64,000 nt of DNA from Prorocentrum cordatum (taxonomy: Eukaryota > Sar > Dinophyceae > Prorocentrales > Prorocentraceae). The notes below the pieces were generated by a model. It made no database searches, had not been told where the DNA came from, and saw only the letters and a list, made by a program, of their open reading frames with translations. Shown here one piece after another: positions 1-11,277 of this stretch (its first letter is position 1; every line of letters starts with the position of its first letter). The position numbers were made by a program, and so were the translations under genes. Where the stretch lies: positions 122,001 to 186,000 of the forward strand of contig CAUYUJ010014256.1 in assembly GCA_963575745.1 (NCBI GenBank), read 5' to 3'.

Positions 1-1600
1 CGGATAACTCGGGCGTCCAATGTCTGCACAGGGGACAGTGAAGTCAGTGTCGTTTAACCGACCCCCATGCCCATCCGCATCCCCTTCGAGGCCCCCACCA
101 GATTACCACCCCAGTTGGAGAAACACACACCTCGAAGCCCGAAGGGAACGGCCTATATCCCCATCTGGGGGCGTACATCGGCCAGTTGGGCCCAGGCCAT
201 GCCGCTGGGGATGGAGGTCGGATAAACGATGCTCACGAAGTCAGAAGGATGGCTCACGCACTGGTAAGTAACACATAATGGAGGATGAAGGGCGAAGGAC
301 GAGGAGGAAGAGAAGATCATGATGATCTCCTCCCGTCTTTTGCTCCGGGCCCCTTTCCATTTCCGCCCGCCTCCCTCCTCGTCCGCCCCCATGCCCCCCC
401 GTCTCCCACCATTTCCCCCTCTTCTTGGTCTCCTCGCTCCCCGCCCCCATCCCTCACTTTCTCCTCCCTCGCTTTTCATCCGCTCTTATCCGTCCCACGC
501 CTTTTCCTCCTCTCTTGCCGGAGGGAGGAGTTGGAAAATCCGTCCTCCTCCGACATGTCTTGCACCTCCTCATCACCCCCCCATACCTCTACATCTCCTC
601 CCCCCGAAGAGCACGAAGGAGGAGGAGGAGGAGGACGGAACAGTGAGGGTGATGAGGAGGATGGGTTTTGGGAGCAGTGAGAGCGATCGGGGGTGGGCGG
701 GGGCGCCGAGCTGCCACGGGGCTTCCGACGGCCGTGCAAAGGCAGCGCGGACGACGGCGCTGGCGACGAGCAGCGGCGGTCGCTGCAGCAGCCGCCGCCC
801 GCAGGACGCCCTGGATGTCGAGCTGCGCAGGCGCAGCGGCGACGCCGCGCGCGTTCCGCTCGGGCGTGGGGCGTACCACGATCCGTCCAGCGGCTCGCAG
901 AATCTGGGGACGCGCGGCTCTTCGCCGCTGCTGCTGCTGCTGGTGCTGCTGCTGGTGCTGCTGCTGGTGCCTTCTCGGCCTCCATCCTCTGCGGCCTTCC
1001 CCGCCTCCTCCTCCTCCTCGTCTACTCGTCGTCCTCCCCCTCTTCGTTCTCCCTCCGCGTGATCCCTTGCCTTCCCTCATCCTTCGTATCCTCTCGATCT
1101 TCCTCTTCCCCCCCCCCCTCACCACCCGAGGAGGATGAGGAGGGTAGAAACTCACTAGGATACGCAGGAGAAGGAGGTATGGCGTTTGAAGTGTCCTTGG
1201 GAATTAAGTTGGCGAGGATCTGGAGCGAGGGACAGAGGGGAAAGGCGGAGTCACACTTAGGGAGGGGAAGAGGCAGGAATGGGGAATAGGGGAGGAGGAG
1301 GGATTGCTGTGCCTGACCTTCGTCAGAGTGAGCACTGTGCGATTGCCACTTCTTGATGGCGTGCGTTGGGCGTGAATGTGGTGCTGGACATGCTGTTCGC
1401 GCTTGTTGGCTTGTCCTCCTGCTCCCGCAGCCCCCTGTTCTTCCTTGTCGTTAGCTTCGCCATGCAATCATAGACATGTCTGATGATCTTGCTATTGGCG
1501 TGGGAGAGGGAGGGGGAGACGGAGCATGACGGAGAGGAGTGGAGAGGTGAGGTGGGCGAGCGGGTGGGGAGAGGGAGAGGGAGGTCAAGTTCGGTTGGTA
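1..1600. other. CT- and GA-rich non-coding stretch
   Basis: CCT-like and GCTGCTGCTG runs (930-970), no gene with balanced codons. The frames seen are Pro/Ser/Arg artefacts. Confidence 0.6.
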
Positions 1601-1616
1601 GGGCGATGTGGACAAG

Positions 1617-1621
1617 AGAAG

Positions 1622-1654
<33 letters not shown>

Positions 1655-1880
1655 AGGGATAAAGAGACGTGAAAAAAGAGCGAGAGAGAGAGGGACGGGG
1701 AAGGAGGGCGGTGACCTTCAGGTCCAGGGAGAGGTGGGAGCAGGAGCCGGAAGAGGGGAAGAGAGGAGGAAGGATAACCTGAGTGACAAAAGCGGAGGTT
1801 GGTGGATGATGATGATGAGGAGGAGGAGGAGGGACAGGAGGAGAAGGAGGTGGAGGAGGAGGAGGAGGAGGAGGAGGACA
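1617..1880. repeat. (GA)n and (GGA)n arrays
   Basis: GA at 1621-1690 in two blocks; GAG/GAT at 1808-1878. Confidence 0.9.
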
Positions 1881-2340
1881 AGTTAGGTGCGCTCGCCTCA
1901 TATCTGACGTCCTACCCCTTCCTCCCATCCCTTACCACGGCGTGTATATCCTCTATCTTCGAGCATTCGGATGTCGAGCAGGGCGATGATCGCGAGAGGG
2001 TACGCGATGCATGGTAGAGCATGGCATGGCATGGTGTATTAGAGTACGGCAGAGCGTAGCATGCTGTAGCATGGCGTGGCATTGCGCAGTGACGCATTGT
2101 ATCACAAATCATTGCAACGCAAAGCATGGCATCGCACACCGGCGCAGAACACAACACCGCACAGCGTGTCATGACATGGCGCCAGGTTCCCTGGAGGGTA
2201 AGTGGATCGTCTTCGAGAAGTCTGGGCCGGTCGTGAGTATGTCTAGCTCCTTGGGCTCCCCGACAAGCTCCACACAAGGCGGGATTGATGGAGAGCACCC
2301 GCTGACTCTGCTGTCAACATCGCTTTCTCAAAGCGGGGCT
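1879..2340 (+). repeat. Repeat family J, forward copy with CATGG-rich block
   Basis: GTTAGGTGCGCTCGCCTCAT at 1882, a degenerate GCATGG/GTAGCATGGC block at 2008-2175, then GGAGGGTAAGTGGATCGTCT at 2191. The same three parts occur inverted at 60740-61172. Confidence 0.65.
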
Positions 2341-2699
2341 CCCGCTGGATATTTCCTGAAAACAACGCCCCGAAGTGGGGGGATAAGGTTTCTGCGGTCC
2401 AAAAAATTTGCGAATCGGCACCGGATGCGTAATCACTCCCGATGCTTTTGTTTCAGGGGAACATTTTTCAGATTTTGGAGCCTATTTGGGAGGACCGAAA
2501 ACGCCCGCGCTGCAGCTGGAGTACAATTTGGATATACCAGAGGCGCAGAAATGGGGCCAGCGCTTTAGCGGAAACAACATTTTGAAACACATTAGCGGAA
2601 ACCCATTTTCCAGGAATCTTGTGTGAAACATGCAGTACGCGAAGTGAGCAGAACATCATCATTCCAGACGTCATCAGGGGAGAGCGGAGAATAGTATTC

Positions 2700-2880
2700 A
2701 GATGTTGTCATTGTGGAGGAGGAAGAGGAGGAGGACGAGGACGAGGAGGAGGGGCATGAGGAGGAAGAGGCGGAGGCGGAGGCGGAGGCGGAGGCGTAGG
2801 AGGAGGAGGAGGAGGAGGAGGAGGAGGAGGAGGGGGAGGAGGAGGAGTAGACGGGGGAGGAGGAGGAGGGGTAACATCGG
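2700..2880. repeat. (GGA)n/(GGCGGA)n array
   Basis: GGA repeats with six GGCGGA steps at 2767-2800; directly before the possible exon at 2939. Confidence 0.9.
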
Positions 2881-2938
2881 CGCAGCGCTGCGTGCAGCCG
2901 GTAGCACTCCCCCCGCCTCCGCCCCATGGGACCCGCAG

Positions 2939-3014
2939 GAACCACATCGGCACGAGGTCCTGCGTGCGGCAATCCAAGTTTTTCCGCATGTACGAGTCCG
3001 GGAACGCCACCAAG
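2939..3014 (+). CDS. Possible exon of an unknown upstream gene
   Basis: A stretch with G/C in nearly all third positions encodes NHIGTRSCVRQSKFFRMYES then GNATK. It is bounded by GCAG|GAA and AAG|GCTCCG, the same AG|G acceptor and GC donor style as RPL10A. The protein is not recognised and no partner exon is certain. Confidence 0.35.
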
Positions 3015-3360
3015 GCTCCGTCTCTCTGCTCCTGCTGCCAACACCCCCCCTTGTCCGTTCATCCTCCTCCTCCGTTTTCTTCGTCCTTGTTCTGCTGAGC
3101 TCTCTGGGCCCTCGCCAACGGCCTGGAGCCCTCGTCGGGGATGTTCCGCTTCGGGACGGACAGCGGGATTGCGTGCGTGGGCTGGCATGCCCAAGGCATC
3201 CGAGCACCAGGCCTCAGCAGGAGTCAACGGCGGCATGCGGCGACGAGCATGCTGTGCATTGCAGGAGCACGGAGGAAGGTCAGGGGACGTGCAGCTGCTC
3301 CGCCCGAGCAGCAACCTCAGGGCGGGGAGGAAGCGGCCCGCAACGGCATGCGACAGGTTC

Positions 3361-3527
3361 GTGTGGTGTCGACGCCGTGGCGACCCCGCCGCAGACGTTC
3401 AAGGTTGAACGTCGCCAGTGTCCCAGATCTAGCCAACATGGAACGATCTGGCTTGTGAGAGACCGCGTGTATCGTTCAAGGTTGAAGGATGCACGCGGTG
3501 TCAGACACCGACGCTGGGGTCGTCATC
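3361..3527. repeat. Foldback element family F, copy 1
   Basis: GTGTCGACGCCGTGGCGACC at the left, inverse ACACCGACGCTGGGGTCGTC at the right; internal GTTCAAGGTTGAACG palindrome and a second GTTCAAGGTTGAAGG. Confidence 0.7.
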
Positions 3528-3539
3528 GGGCGGGGCTAC

Positions 3540-3687
3540 GACGAGGATAAATCCATTCCAGAGCGTGCCGGAACGCTCTGAGAGCTTCCTGGAACGCTCT
3601 GAGCAGGCCGCGGCGCCCGCTACATCCCCCAGAGCCGCGGGATCTCAGATATTCCCGATGTATACTCACTTGCTTTGTATCCTCGTC
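3540..3687. repeat. Foldback element family B, copy 1
   Basis: About 148 bp. Ends GACGAGGAT and ATCCTCGTC. Interior has CCATTCCAGAGCGTGCCGGA, further GAACGCTCTGAG copies, GGCCGCGGCGCCCG and GATCTCAGATATTCCCGAT. Confidence 0.8.
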
Positions 3688-3914
3688 CTGGCTTGATCCT
3701 GCGTCACGGCACGCACCTGCCATAGCCAGGCACGCCTGGGAGGGCTGCGAGGTCGCGGACGGGCCGTGCCGCAGCAGGCGCTCCGCAGGCGCGGCGTCGG
3801 CGGGAGCGAGAGCTCAGCTGCCAGGAGTGGGCGCGCGGCGCCGCCAGCACGAGGGGGGGCATCGGCTGACCTCCATCGGGCCGACGCACGGCCAACCAAA
3901 ATCAGGAGGGGAAC

Positions 3915-4072
3915 AAACACTCACACTTACACTTACACTTACACCTACACCTACACCTACACCTACACTTACACTTACACTTACACTTACACCTACACTT
4001 ACACTTACACTTACACTTACACGCACACAAACACACGCACACACACACACACACGCACACACACACACACAC

Positions 4073-4118
<46 letters not shown>

Positions 4119-4325
4119 GCACCCACACGCACACGCACACACACGCGCACTCGCACGCGCACGCGCACGCGCACGCGCACACGCACACGCACACGCACCC
4201 GCACACGCACACGCACACGCACAAGCACGCGCACACGCACACGCACACGCACACGCACACGCACACGCACACGCACCCGCACACGCACACGCACACGCAC
4301 ACGCACACGCACACACATATACACA
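3915..4325. repeat. Compound microsatellite (ACACTT/ACACCT)n then (CA/CACG)n
   Basis: Hexamer repeats for ~105 bp, then CA and CACG repeats. Open in several frames, giving false Thr/His and Cys/Val ORFs. Confidence 0.95.
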
Positions 4326-4335
4326 AGCATACACA

Positions 4336-4473
4336 GTGAATTGTCTACGTATCCCCAGGGAAGTATGGGAAAGCAAAGGAAGTGGGAGGGAAGACGCAGA
4401 TCCAGAAAATACCAGAAACTAAGGGGAATACTTAGAGCTGTCTCTATTGATTTGTGTGCCCCAGGGCCCCTTC
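4336..4473. repeat. Dispersed repeat family C, copy 1
   Basis: About 140 bp: GAATTGTCTACGTATCCCCA, GGAAGTGGGAGGGAAGACGC, then TTTGTGTGCCCCAGGGCCCC. Its left edge merges into a 400-bp CA array. Confidence 0.75.
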
Positions 4474-4518
4474 AACAGAAAAGCCCTCCGGCCGTGATCT
4501 TCTCCAAGGCGGTGGCCT

Positions 4519-4630
4519 GTCTTCGGGACGATCGAAATGGGTACGGAAGGAGTGGGTACGATGCCCAACAGCCCGCGCCGCCGCGGACATTGTACCCGTT
4601 ACTTCCATACCATTTCGGGCGTCCGAATCT
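4519..4630. repeat. Small foldback sequence
   Basis: CGAAATGGGTACGGAAGGAG pairs with TTACTTCCATACCATTTCG around a GC-rich loop. Confidence 0.5.
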
Positions 4631-5045
4631 GTTTGGGGAGGGGTGCTGCTGCTCTGGCGGCGGCCCCCGCTACCGCGGGGGCTCTCCGCGCCATCTGCGC
4701 CGCGGCGCGGCAGGCCCCCGGGGGGGGGCCGTGCCGAGGCTGCAGTTCGGGCCCCAGATCTGAGGGGCGAATGTTTGCACCACTACTGCCACACCTGCAG
4801 GACGGGGAGAAGAGAGGATGGGAAGGTCCTCCTCCTCCTCCTCCTCCTCCTGCTCCCTCCCCTACCTATGGTAGTGGTGGTGGTGGAAAAACGGCCCATC
4901 AAGTTCAGAGGAGTGCGGGCTGAGGCAGCGGCAGTCAGCAATCGGGGGGGCGGGAATGCAGCTGGACGCAGCTCGGAAAGCTGGGGCGGTTGGACCACGG
5001 GAGTGGGCTCTGGGCTGATTTTGATGCGTCGCCGGGCGAGGCTGG

Positions 5046-5173
5046 GACGAGGATAACATCCGTTCCAGAGCGTTTTGGATCGCCCTCAGAGCGTCCAAGA
5101 ACGCTCTGAGAAGGCCGCGGCGCCCGAGATCTCAAATCATCCCGATTTACTCTCACCCGGATTTGTTTTCGTC
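5046..5173. repeat. Foldback element family B, copy 2
   Basis: GACGAGGATAACATCCGTTC to TTTTCGTC, same interior order (GAACGCTCTGAGAAGGCCGC). Confidence 0.75.
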
Positions 5174-5360
5174 CTGGCATTGTCTTAGAGCTCTCGAGTG
5201 CGAGGCGGCGGGGACCCGAAATGCAAGGACAAGTGGTGCCCGGGGCATTCAGGCGAGGCGTCCATTCGGGCCGATGGGGAGTCCAGTATGTCGCGGGCGC
5301 TCCGCGGTCTGTATCCTTGCTTTGGCAAGGTCCTTGGGCTCGTCCTGGCTTCGTCTTTTC

Positions 5361-5531
5361 AGGCCTCCTAGATGGGGTCCGAGTAGAACGGGCCAGAGGA
5401 TCGTGCCGCAGCGCCGATGCATTGACGATGCGGTTCGATGTAGAGCTCGTGTTTTCCCACGCCTCGGCGATGCATTGGCGATGCGGCGCGCTTCTTCGAC
5501 CAATTCTACTCCGACCCCATCTAGGAGGCTT
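5361..5531. repeat. Foldback element family E, copy 1
   Basis: Inverted arms AGGCCTCCTAGATGGGGTCC and GACCCCATCTAGGAGGCTT; the interior repeats GCCGATGCATTGACGATGCG and GGCGATGCATTGGCGATGCG. Confidence 0.8.
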
Positions 5532-5541
5532 CTAGTCTTAG

Positions 5542-5693
5542 GTCGGGCATGTCCCCCTACAGCCGGATTTTGGAAGAAGGATGGCACAGATGCCAAAACA
5601 TGCTCAAACATAGCCCAAACATAACTTAACATTCGTCCCCTGACTGTTTTTGCCTACGTTTGAAGACTCCTCCTGTAGAGGGACACGCCCGAC
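5542..5693. repeat. Foldback element family A, copy 1
   Basis: 152 bp with ~21-bp terminal inverted repeats: GTCGGGCATGTCCCCCTACA at the left, the inverse (CTGTAGAGGGACACGCCCGA) at the right. The interior is AT-richer. No coding capacity; MITE-like. Confidence 0.85.
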
Positions 5694-5910
5694 TTCCGTC
5701 ACACGTCGAGGCCTTGACTCGCCGACCCGAGGGGGGAGCCCGAGAGAGCCAGGCGGCCGCAGGCGGGCCCGCGGCGGCGGCAGCGTCATACGGCGGCGCA
5801 CTCCAGCCGCGCCTGCGCCCCGGACGGGCCCGCCCGCCCCGGCGGCGGCGGGGGCGGCGCCCTCCGACCGCGCGGCGTCCTGGACACCATGAGGCGACGA
5901 TAGTCAGGAG

Positions 5911-6057
5911 AGGAAAAAGCACACAGACACAATTAATCGTCGATTCCCAGGAAAATATGGGAAGTGGGGGGGAAGACAAAAACCCAGAAAATATTAGAAA
6001 CTATGGGGAATATTTTTATGTGTGTGTATTTATTTGTGTGTCCTGGGGCCCCTCCAG
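5911..6057. repeat. Dispersed repeat family C, copy 2
   Basis: CACACAGACACAATTAATCG, ATATGGGAAGTGGGGGGGAA, GACAAAAACCCAGAAAATAT, ending TGTGTGTCCTGGGGCCCCTC. Confidence 0.8.
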
Positions 6058-6079
6058 ATAGGGGCGAATGTCAAGTCGG

Positions 6080-6318
6080 GTCGCCCCCATCGTCGCCTCC
6101 TGGTGCCCCTCGGGACACAAACAATGACACAACAGCTCGGAGGTTCGCGCGGATTTCTCGGATCGGCGCCGGGGCATCCCGGCGCCGCCCCCGGCGCGCC
6201 CCGCGCGCCAGGGAGGGGTTCGGCGCCGATCCGAGCAATCCGCGCGGGCCTCCGAGTTTTTATGGTTAGTTCACTGTTTGTTTCCCTATGGACACCAGAG
6301 GCGGCGATAGGGGTGAAA
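6080..6318. repeat. Large foldback element, family D related
   Basis: Inverted arms of ~100 bp around a GC core: GCTCGGAGGTTCGCGCGGAT...CGGATCGGCGCC on the left, the inverse GGCGCCGATCCGAGCAATCC...GCCTCCGAG on the right. The pairing continues outward (CGCCTCCTGGTGCC with GGACACCAGAGGCG). Confidence 0.8.
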
Positions 6319-6413
6319 ATTAGAGTTAAGTCGAGCATGTCCCTCACACGAGGAGTATTCAAGATATTCGACGTTGCATGGCATCGACACCTGTTTTCCT
6401 CTCGTGTAGTCAG

Positions 6414-6923
6414 TCACCTGCTCCGCCGTGCCCTGCCGACGTCGGGCCGACCTCGGAATTCTGGAGGTGGGGTGAGTGGCGTGGGAAGTGGGGGAGACGT
6501 GCGTGCACGGGCGGTTCTGGCCTGGCGTCGGTGGCGGTCGGCCTGACCAGATATGGGCGGGCCTTTGTCGAAATATCTTACGAGGACGCCCCCGTTCTCG
6601 CAGGCCGCGTACAGACCGTGCTTAGTTCTGAGTATTATGTTCTGCTCCAAGCCTTGCTATATGCCGCTAATCCTGCGCACGTGGTCAATGACCATTTGTC
6701 GGCTGAGGCGGGCAACGAGTGCGAGCTGCGTGATGAAACGACTGTCTCCAAACGCGCTAACGTCTGATGGTGTGCTTGTCATGTTGATCGGGACTTCGGT
6801 ACCGTCGTTTGAGTTGGTCCCTTCTAATTGGGGCCATGAGGCGTTGCTGACAGACCCCGATGATATGTCTTCGCACTTGGTCGAAGATTCCTGGGCCGAC
6901 ATGTTTGCTACGCGGGGCCCCAA
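6414..6923 (-). pseudogene. Decayed minus-strand ORF, unknown
   Basis: Reading from 6923 the frame gives MGPRVANMSAQESSTKCED through RFITQLALVARLSRQM to ISGI, then a TAG, then continues in the same frame from a Met at 6650 (LRTKHGLYAACENGGVLVRY) into Arg-rich sequence. The segment 6550-6940 is not low-complexity, unlike its surroundings, and reads as a protein remnant. The plus strand is also open here, so strand choice is uncertain. No family recognised. Confidence 0.35.
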
Positions 6924-7588
6924 GTCTCACGAATTGTAGATTGCGGTTGTCGAGGCGCGCGCGTGTGGAGTTCAAGCGCGCCACAGCCAACTCGGGGGCC
7001 GTCCCTTCGCTTGGATGGCCAGAGCTGCGGCACAGAAGTCGGCCGCGCTCGTGCCTGGGATCGTTGGGCCCGCCTCGGCCCCTCGGGGCCCTGTCCCCGT
7101 GCCCTCTCCATCATGGCCCAGCATGAGGTCTGGCGTGGCGTGAGCGCGCGCGAGCGTGGGCGCCCGCGCTGCAGTCGGTTCGCGCGCGCGACTGCCGCGC
7201 AGCTTGCGTGCGCCGCGCGCGAGGTGCGCGTGAGCATGCGCCAGCCAGTGCGGGAGTGGCGGGGAGGTCCCTGGCTCCGTCACCGCCTGCTCTCCAGGGC
7301 GCCCGCTCGGGAGGTCTCGTCGGAGGCGCCTCGGCCCGCCAGAGGGGCCGTCTGAGGCGCAGGCCTGGGAGCCTGCGCCGCCCCCCCCCCCACGCCTCTT
7401 CCTGGAGTCGGGGGGGGCGGGAGGGTTGGCGGGGGGGGGGGAGCCTGACCGCTGCTGCGCGCGAGGGCGTCATCCCCGGGCGCGCGGGCAGGTTGCACCA
7501 TCTGCCTCGAGGGCGGGAGGGTTTGTGGCGGGGGTCGGTCGCCATCCCCGTTCTCGCCGCCGGGTGGACGCTCGAGGGCCAAAAGTTC

Positions 7589-7668
7589 GTTTGGCCAATG
7601 GAAACAACAACAAACAAACAAACAAACACAAAAACAAAAAAAAACGTTCCCTTGGCCAATGAGCGCGC
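7589..7668. repeat. A-rich tract between TTGGCCAATG direct repeats
   Basis: TTGGCCAATG at 7589-7598 and about 7652-7661 flank (CAAA)n and an A run. It resembles a retroposon tail with a target duplication. Confidence 0.45.
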
Positions 7669-7849
7669 CCAAGTGTCGCGCGCTCCCTCGGGGGGGCGCC
7701 ATCCCACGTCTGGAGCTCTCCCAGCCTCCTGTGGCGGCGCAGAGGGCGTGTTCGGGAGGCGCGCCGCTCTACCGCCGCTCCGTCGCCGTCTCCTTCACGG
7801 ATCTGTCTCAGCGCGGTGTTCGCGGTTCGAGTGCCCTGCCGTCTTGAAG

Positions 7850-8240
7850 GTATAGCGGGGGGCTTCTCTGGAGCCTCGCTGGGGCTCCCTGGGAGCGGTG
7901 CAGTGCCTTTTAGAAACTGTTGGTGGCTCCTGGGGATGCCTGCTGTAGGTTTTTTTTTGGGGGGGGTCTCGGGAGCTTGGGGCCTCCTGGGGGGGTCTTG
8001 GGAAGTTTCGAGGCCCCTTGATGCCTCGTTCTCGCGCTTCTCCAGTGGCCTTTTTGGAGGCTTCTTGGGCCATCTTGGTGAACCCATTGGACAGTTGTTT
8101 GGACCTCCTGGTTTGTCTTGGGGACCTCCTGGTCCGTCTTGGGGCCCTCGTGGGTTCCTTTTGGGTTGTTTCGGCGCCATCCCAGGTACTGTTTGGGCCC
8201 TCCAGACTGGGCCACCTAATTGAAATCATCAATTGCTCGG
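7850..8240. repeat. G-rich CTTGGGGCC-type repeats
   Basis: Copies of CCTCTTGGG/GGTCTTGGG and TTGGAGGCTTCTTGGGCC, related to the block at 26462-28100. 8240-8890 holds nothing recognised. Confidence 0.6.
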
Positions 8241-8949
8241 GGCATTGGGTTTGATATTGCGGTCACCCACGCTCTCGGTTGAGATTGTATTCGGGGTCTT
8301 TCAGGAGCAAGGTTTGGCTAGAGATTGAGCAGAGGCAATTTCGTTTCAGGCTCGAGAGAGGCACGTTTTCGTTTGATGGCTGGCAGATGCAAGATGTCGT
8401 TTGAGATTTCGTTTGGGGGGGATTTAGCATGGCACAGGTTTCGCTTGTGATTCTGCATGATATTGAGCCGAGGCAAGTTGTCGTTTAGGCGTTTGGCGTA
8501 GATTCTGTTGTGGGCTTCAGCGAGGGCGGGACATTTCGTTGGAGATGCTGTTTGGGATTCAACAGTGGCAGTTTGAGGTATGGTTGGGGAGGCCCGAATC
8601 GTGGCGAGGCCCGAAGCCGTCCTCCCCGATTGGCGTTTTGGCCACGTTCGTAGGACAGCCTGGCGACGTACATGATAACTGCCAGCACGCGTAGGTAGGC
8701 GAGATGTGTAAGTTATCGCTGTCCGCTCCCATCTCCTGCTCCTCCTAAAAAAAGTGTGAGGTATGGTTGGGGCTTCCATTTGGATGTTGTCGTGGGCCAG
8801 CTTTTCACGGCAAGATCTGTGATGAAATGGTGCGTGGGATGGTTTCAGGCGTCGGCGATGTACTTGTTTTGAAGTTCCCACACATGCCGCCAGGTCTTGG
8901 CACGCGTCAGATCCGACCCCGAACGCCGTTCTTCTAACAGTCAGTGCTG

Positions 8950-9846
8950 CTGCTCATGCGTCTCCTCCTCCTCCTCCTCCTCCTCCTCCTTTCCGCGTCC
9001 TCCTCCTCCTCCTCCTCCTCCTCTTCATCATCTGTCCCTCTTGCTTCCTCCCTCCCTTCTCCTCTTCCTCTCCCCGTCCATATTCTTCCCCCTCGTCTTC
9101 TTGCTTCTCTTCGCTGACGTTTTCCGCCGACCAGGCGCACCGAGGCCGTGGTACCGCCTCCTCCTCCTCCTCCTCCGCCTCCTCCTCCTCCCCCCCCTCC
9201 TCCTCCCTCCTCCTCCTCTTCTTCCTCCTCCTCCTCCTCCCCCTTCTCCTCTTCCTCCTCTCCTCCTCCTCCTCCTCCTCCTCCTCCTCCTCCTCCTCCT
9301 CTCCTCCTCCTCCTCCTCCCTCCTCCCCCTCCTCCTCCCGCCTCCTCCTCCTCCCTCCTCCTCCTCCTCCTCCTCCTCCTCCTCCTCCCCGTCCTCCTCC
9401 TCCCCCTCCTCCTCCTCGTCCTCCCTCCTCCTCCTCCTCATCCTCCTCCCCCCTCCTCCTCCCTCCTCCCTCCTCCTCCTCCCTCCTCCTCCTCCTCCTT
9501 CTCCTCCTCATCCTCCTCCTCCTCCTCCTCCGCCTCCTCCTCCGCCACCTCCTCCTCCTCCTGCTCCTCCTCCGCTCCTCCTCCTCCTCCCCTCCTCCTC
9601 CTCCTCCTCCTCCTCTCCTCCTCCCCCTCCTCCTCCTCCTCCCACGCCTCCTCCTCCTCCTCCTCCCGCTCCTCCTCCGCCTCCTCCTCCCTCCTCCTCC
9701 CTCCTCCTCCTCCCCTCCTCCTCCTCCTCCCTCCTCCTCCTCCTCCTCCTCCTCCTGCTACTCCTCCTCCTCCTCCTCCCCCATCCCCCTTCCCCTTCCC
9801 CTCCCCCTCCTTCCTCCCCGTGGCCCCTCCGCCTCCCCCCCATCCA
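8950..9846. repeat. 900-bp (CCT)n-like pyrimidine tract
   Basis: CCT/CTC repeats with short breaks; a 70-bp non-repeat island near 9115-9155. It ends in CCATCCAG, a possible splice acceptor. Confidence 0.95.
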
Positions 9847-9975
9847 GCGGAAGGCCCTGCTGGGCCAGCAGTCGCTGCAGTGGAGCCTGGAGGAGAAGGA
9901 GGGCGCCTACCGGGGCCCCGTCTTCGACGCCTGCGCGGGCCGCGATGCGCCCGCCCGCCGCCGCGAGGCGCAGGG
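9847..9975 (+). CDS. Possible exon after a 900-bp pyrimidine tract, unknown protein
   Basis: After CCCCCCATCCAG the sequence encodes RKALLGQQSLQWSLEEKEGA and on to YRGPVFDACAGRD with almost only G/C third positions. The abrupt change from CCT repeats to balanced codons supports an exon. The 3' boundary is unclear (several GC donors). Not recognised. Confidence 0.4.
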
Positions 9976-10079
9976 TCCAGGCGGCCAGGCCACAACGCCA
10001 CGAGGGGCGGGAAACACTGAAGCGACGCCGAGGTGATCGTTATTTCGATGCACTGCCGATCGGCGCGGGCCCTCCTTCG

Positions 10080-10300
10080 CCCCCTCCTCCTCCGCCTCCG
10101 CCTCCTCCTTCTCCTCCCTCCTCCTCCGCCTCCTCCTCCTCCTCCGCCTCCTCCTCCGCCACCTCCTCCTCCTCCTCCTCCGCTTCCTCCTCCTCCTCCT
10201 CCTCCTCCTCCTCCTCCTCCTCCTCCTCCGCCCCCTCCTCCTCCTCCTCCTTCTCATCCTCCTCCTCCTCCTCCGCCTCAGCCTTCTCCTCCTTAGTCCC
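10080..10300. repeat. (CCT)n tract
   Basis: CCTCCT with CCG interruptions, followed by TTAGTCCCCCCCTCTCCCTG. Confidence 0.9.
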
Positions 10301-10480
10301 CCCCTCTCCCTGGAGTAGATCTTGGGCGTTTTTGGCGCCCTCCTTCGAGCAGGTGGAGTGCTGGACGCACTGCTGCAATCAGTCGCACTAAGCGGAGGCC
10401 TGGAGCCAGACCCCCACCTTCCCCCCCTTCCGCCCAATGTCGAAACGCCGAGTAAGAACACGCTCGCAAGATATTCGGCC

Positions 10481-10617
10481 ACGCGCAGAGGGAGTAGGGG
10501 GAGGGGGGAAGCGTGTTAGAAACACTCCTGGGGCTTAGAGATGTAGCGTCGGCATCTTCTGACAGGCAGCCTCCTAAAAGGCCTGCCACCCTCCCCCTAT
10601 CCCCTTGTGCGCGCCGT
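10481..10617. repeat. Foldback element family L, second uninterrupted copy
   Basis: ACGCGCAGAGGGAGTAGGGG ... GTTAGAAACACTCC ... GGCTTAGAGATGTAGCG ... inverse arm ending TTGTGCGCGCCGTTGT. Confidence 0.7.
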
Positions 10618-10805
10618 TGTAGTGCGGTCGTCTTCGCTAACGTTGGAGCGTAAATTGCCCGCATAAGGGCGCGCGTGAGCGCCCTGGTCTCCAGTGCAGC
10701 GTTCCCGCGTTGGTCGATATGCCATTTCGCGTAAGACCTCCTTTTCCTCGCTCAATATTTGACGACGATTGATCTTCCTCAAATCGTTGGATACGCGCGG
10801 TAGGT

Positions 10806-11028
10806 TGGCGTCGTGTCGACGCTGCGGCGACCCCGGCGCGCGCGTTCAAAGTGGACAGCCCCCAGTGGCCAGTGCACAAGTTTGTGGAAACACACACTGT
10901 GGACAAATTGTTGAAATAATATACTGAATCGGCAAATTTGACGCGATCTGGTGGTCGAACGGCAGCCGATCGTCCAAGGTCGAACGATCCACGCGGCACA
11001 AGGCACCAACGCCGCGGTCGTCACGACA
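10806..11028. repeat. Foldback element family F, copy 2
   Basis: GTGTCGACGCTGCGGCGACC at the left, CACCAACGCCGCGGTCGTCA at the right, with GTCCAAGGTCGAACGATCCA inside. Confidence 0.7.
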
Positions 11029-11277
11029 GGAGTTTGCCGTATTCTGGAATACGCGTCCATGTATGGCCCTGAAGCCGATGATGGTTCTTGCTGTGGTATG
11101 TGTCCGAGCTTGAACCAATCATGCGCGACCTCGGTGGTCCCGGAGCACGGAGCTGCCCGGGCAGCGAGGGCCCGAGAGCGCGGGGACGAGGGAGGGCGAA
11201 CCGAGACGTGAGGCATGAGGCGGCGAGGTACGAAACCAGAAATGGAGGTCGGGACAAGTGCGGGGGCTGGGGGGGGA

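Noticed and set aside
3915-4020. Telomere-like hexamer repeat
   Set aside because: ACACTT/ACACCT is not the TTTAGGG type expected and it merges into CA repeats inside the contig.
3900-4376. Long Thr/His and Cys/Val ORFs on both strands
   Set aside because: Translation of a CA/CACG microsatellite; same for 15059-15627.
8897-10036. Pro/Ser/Leu ORFs of 290-380 aa
   Set aside because: Translation of CCT repeats; only the final ~40 codons look like real coding sequence.
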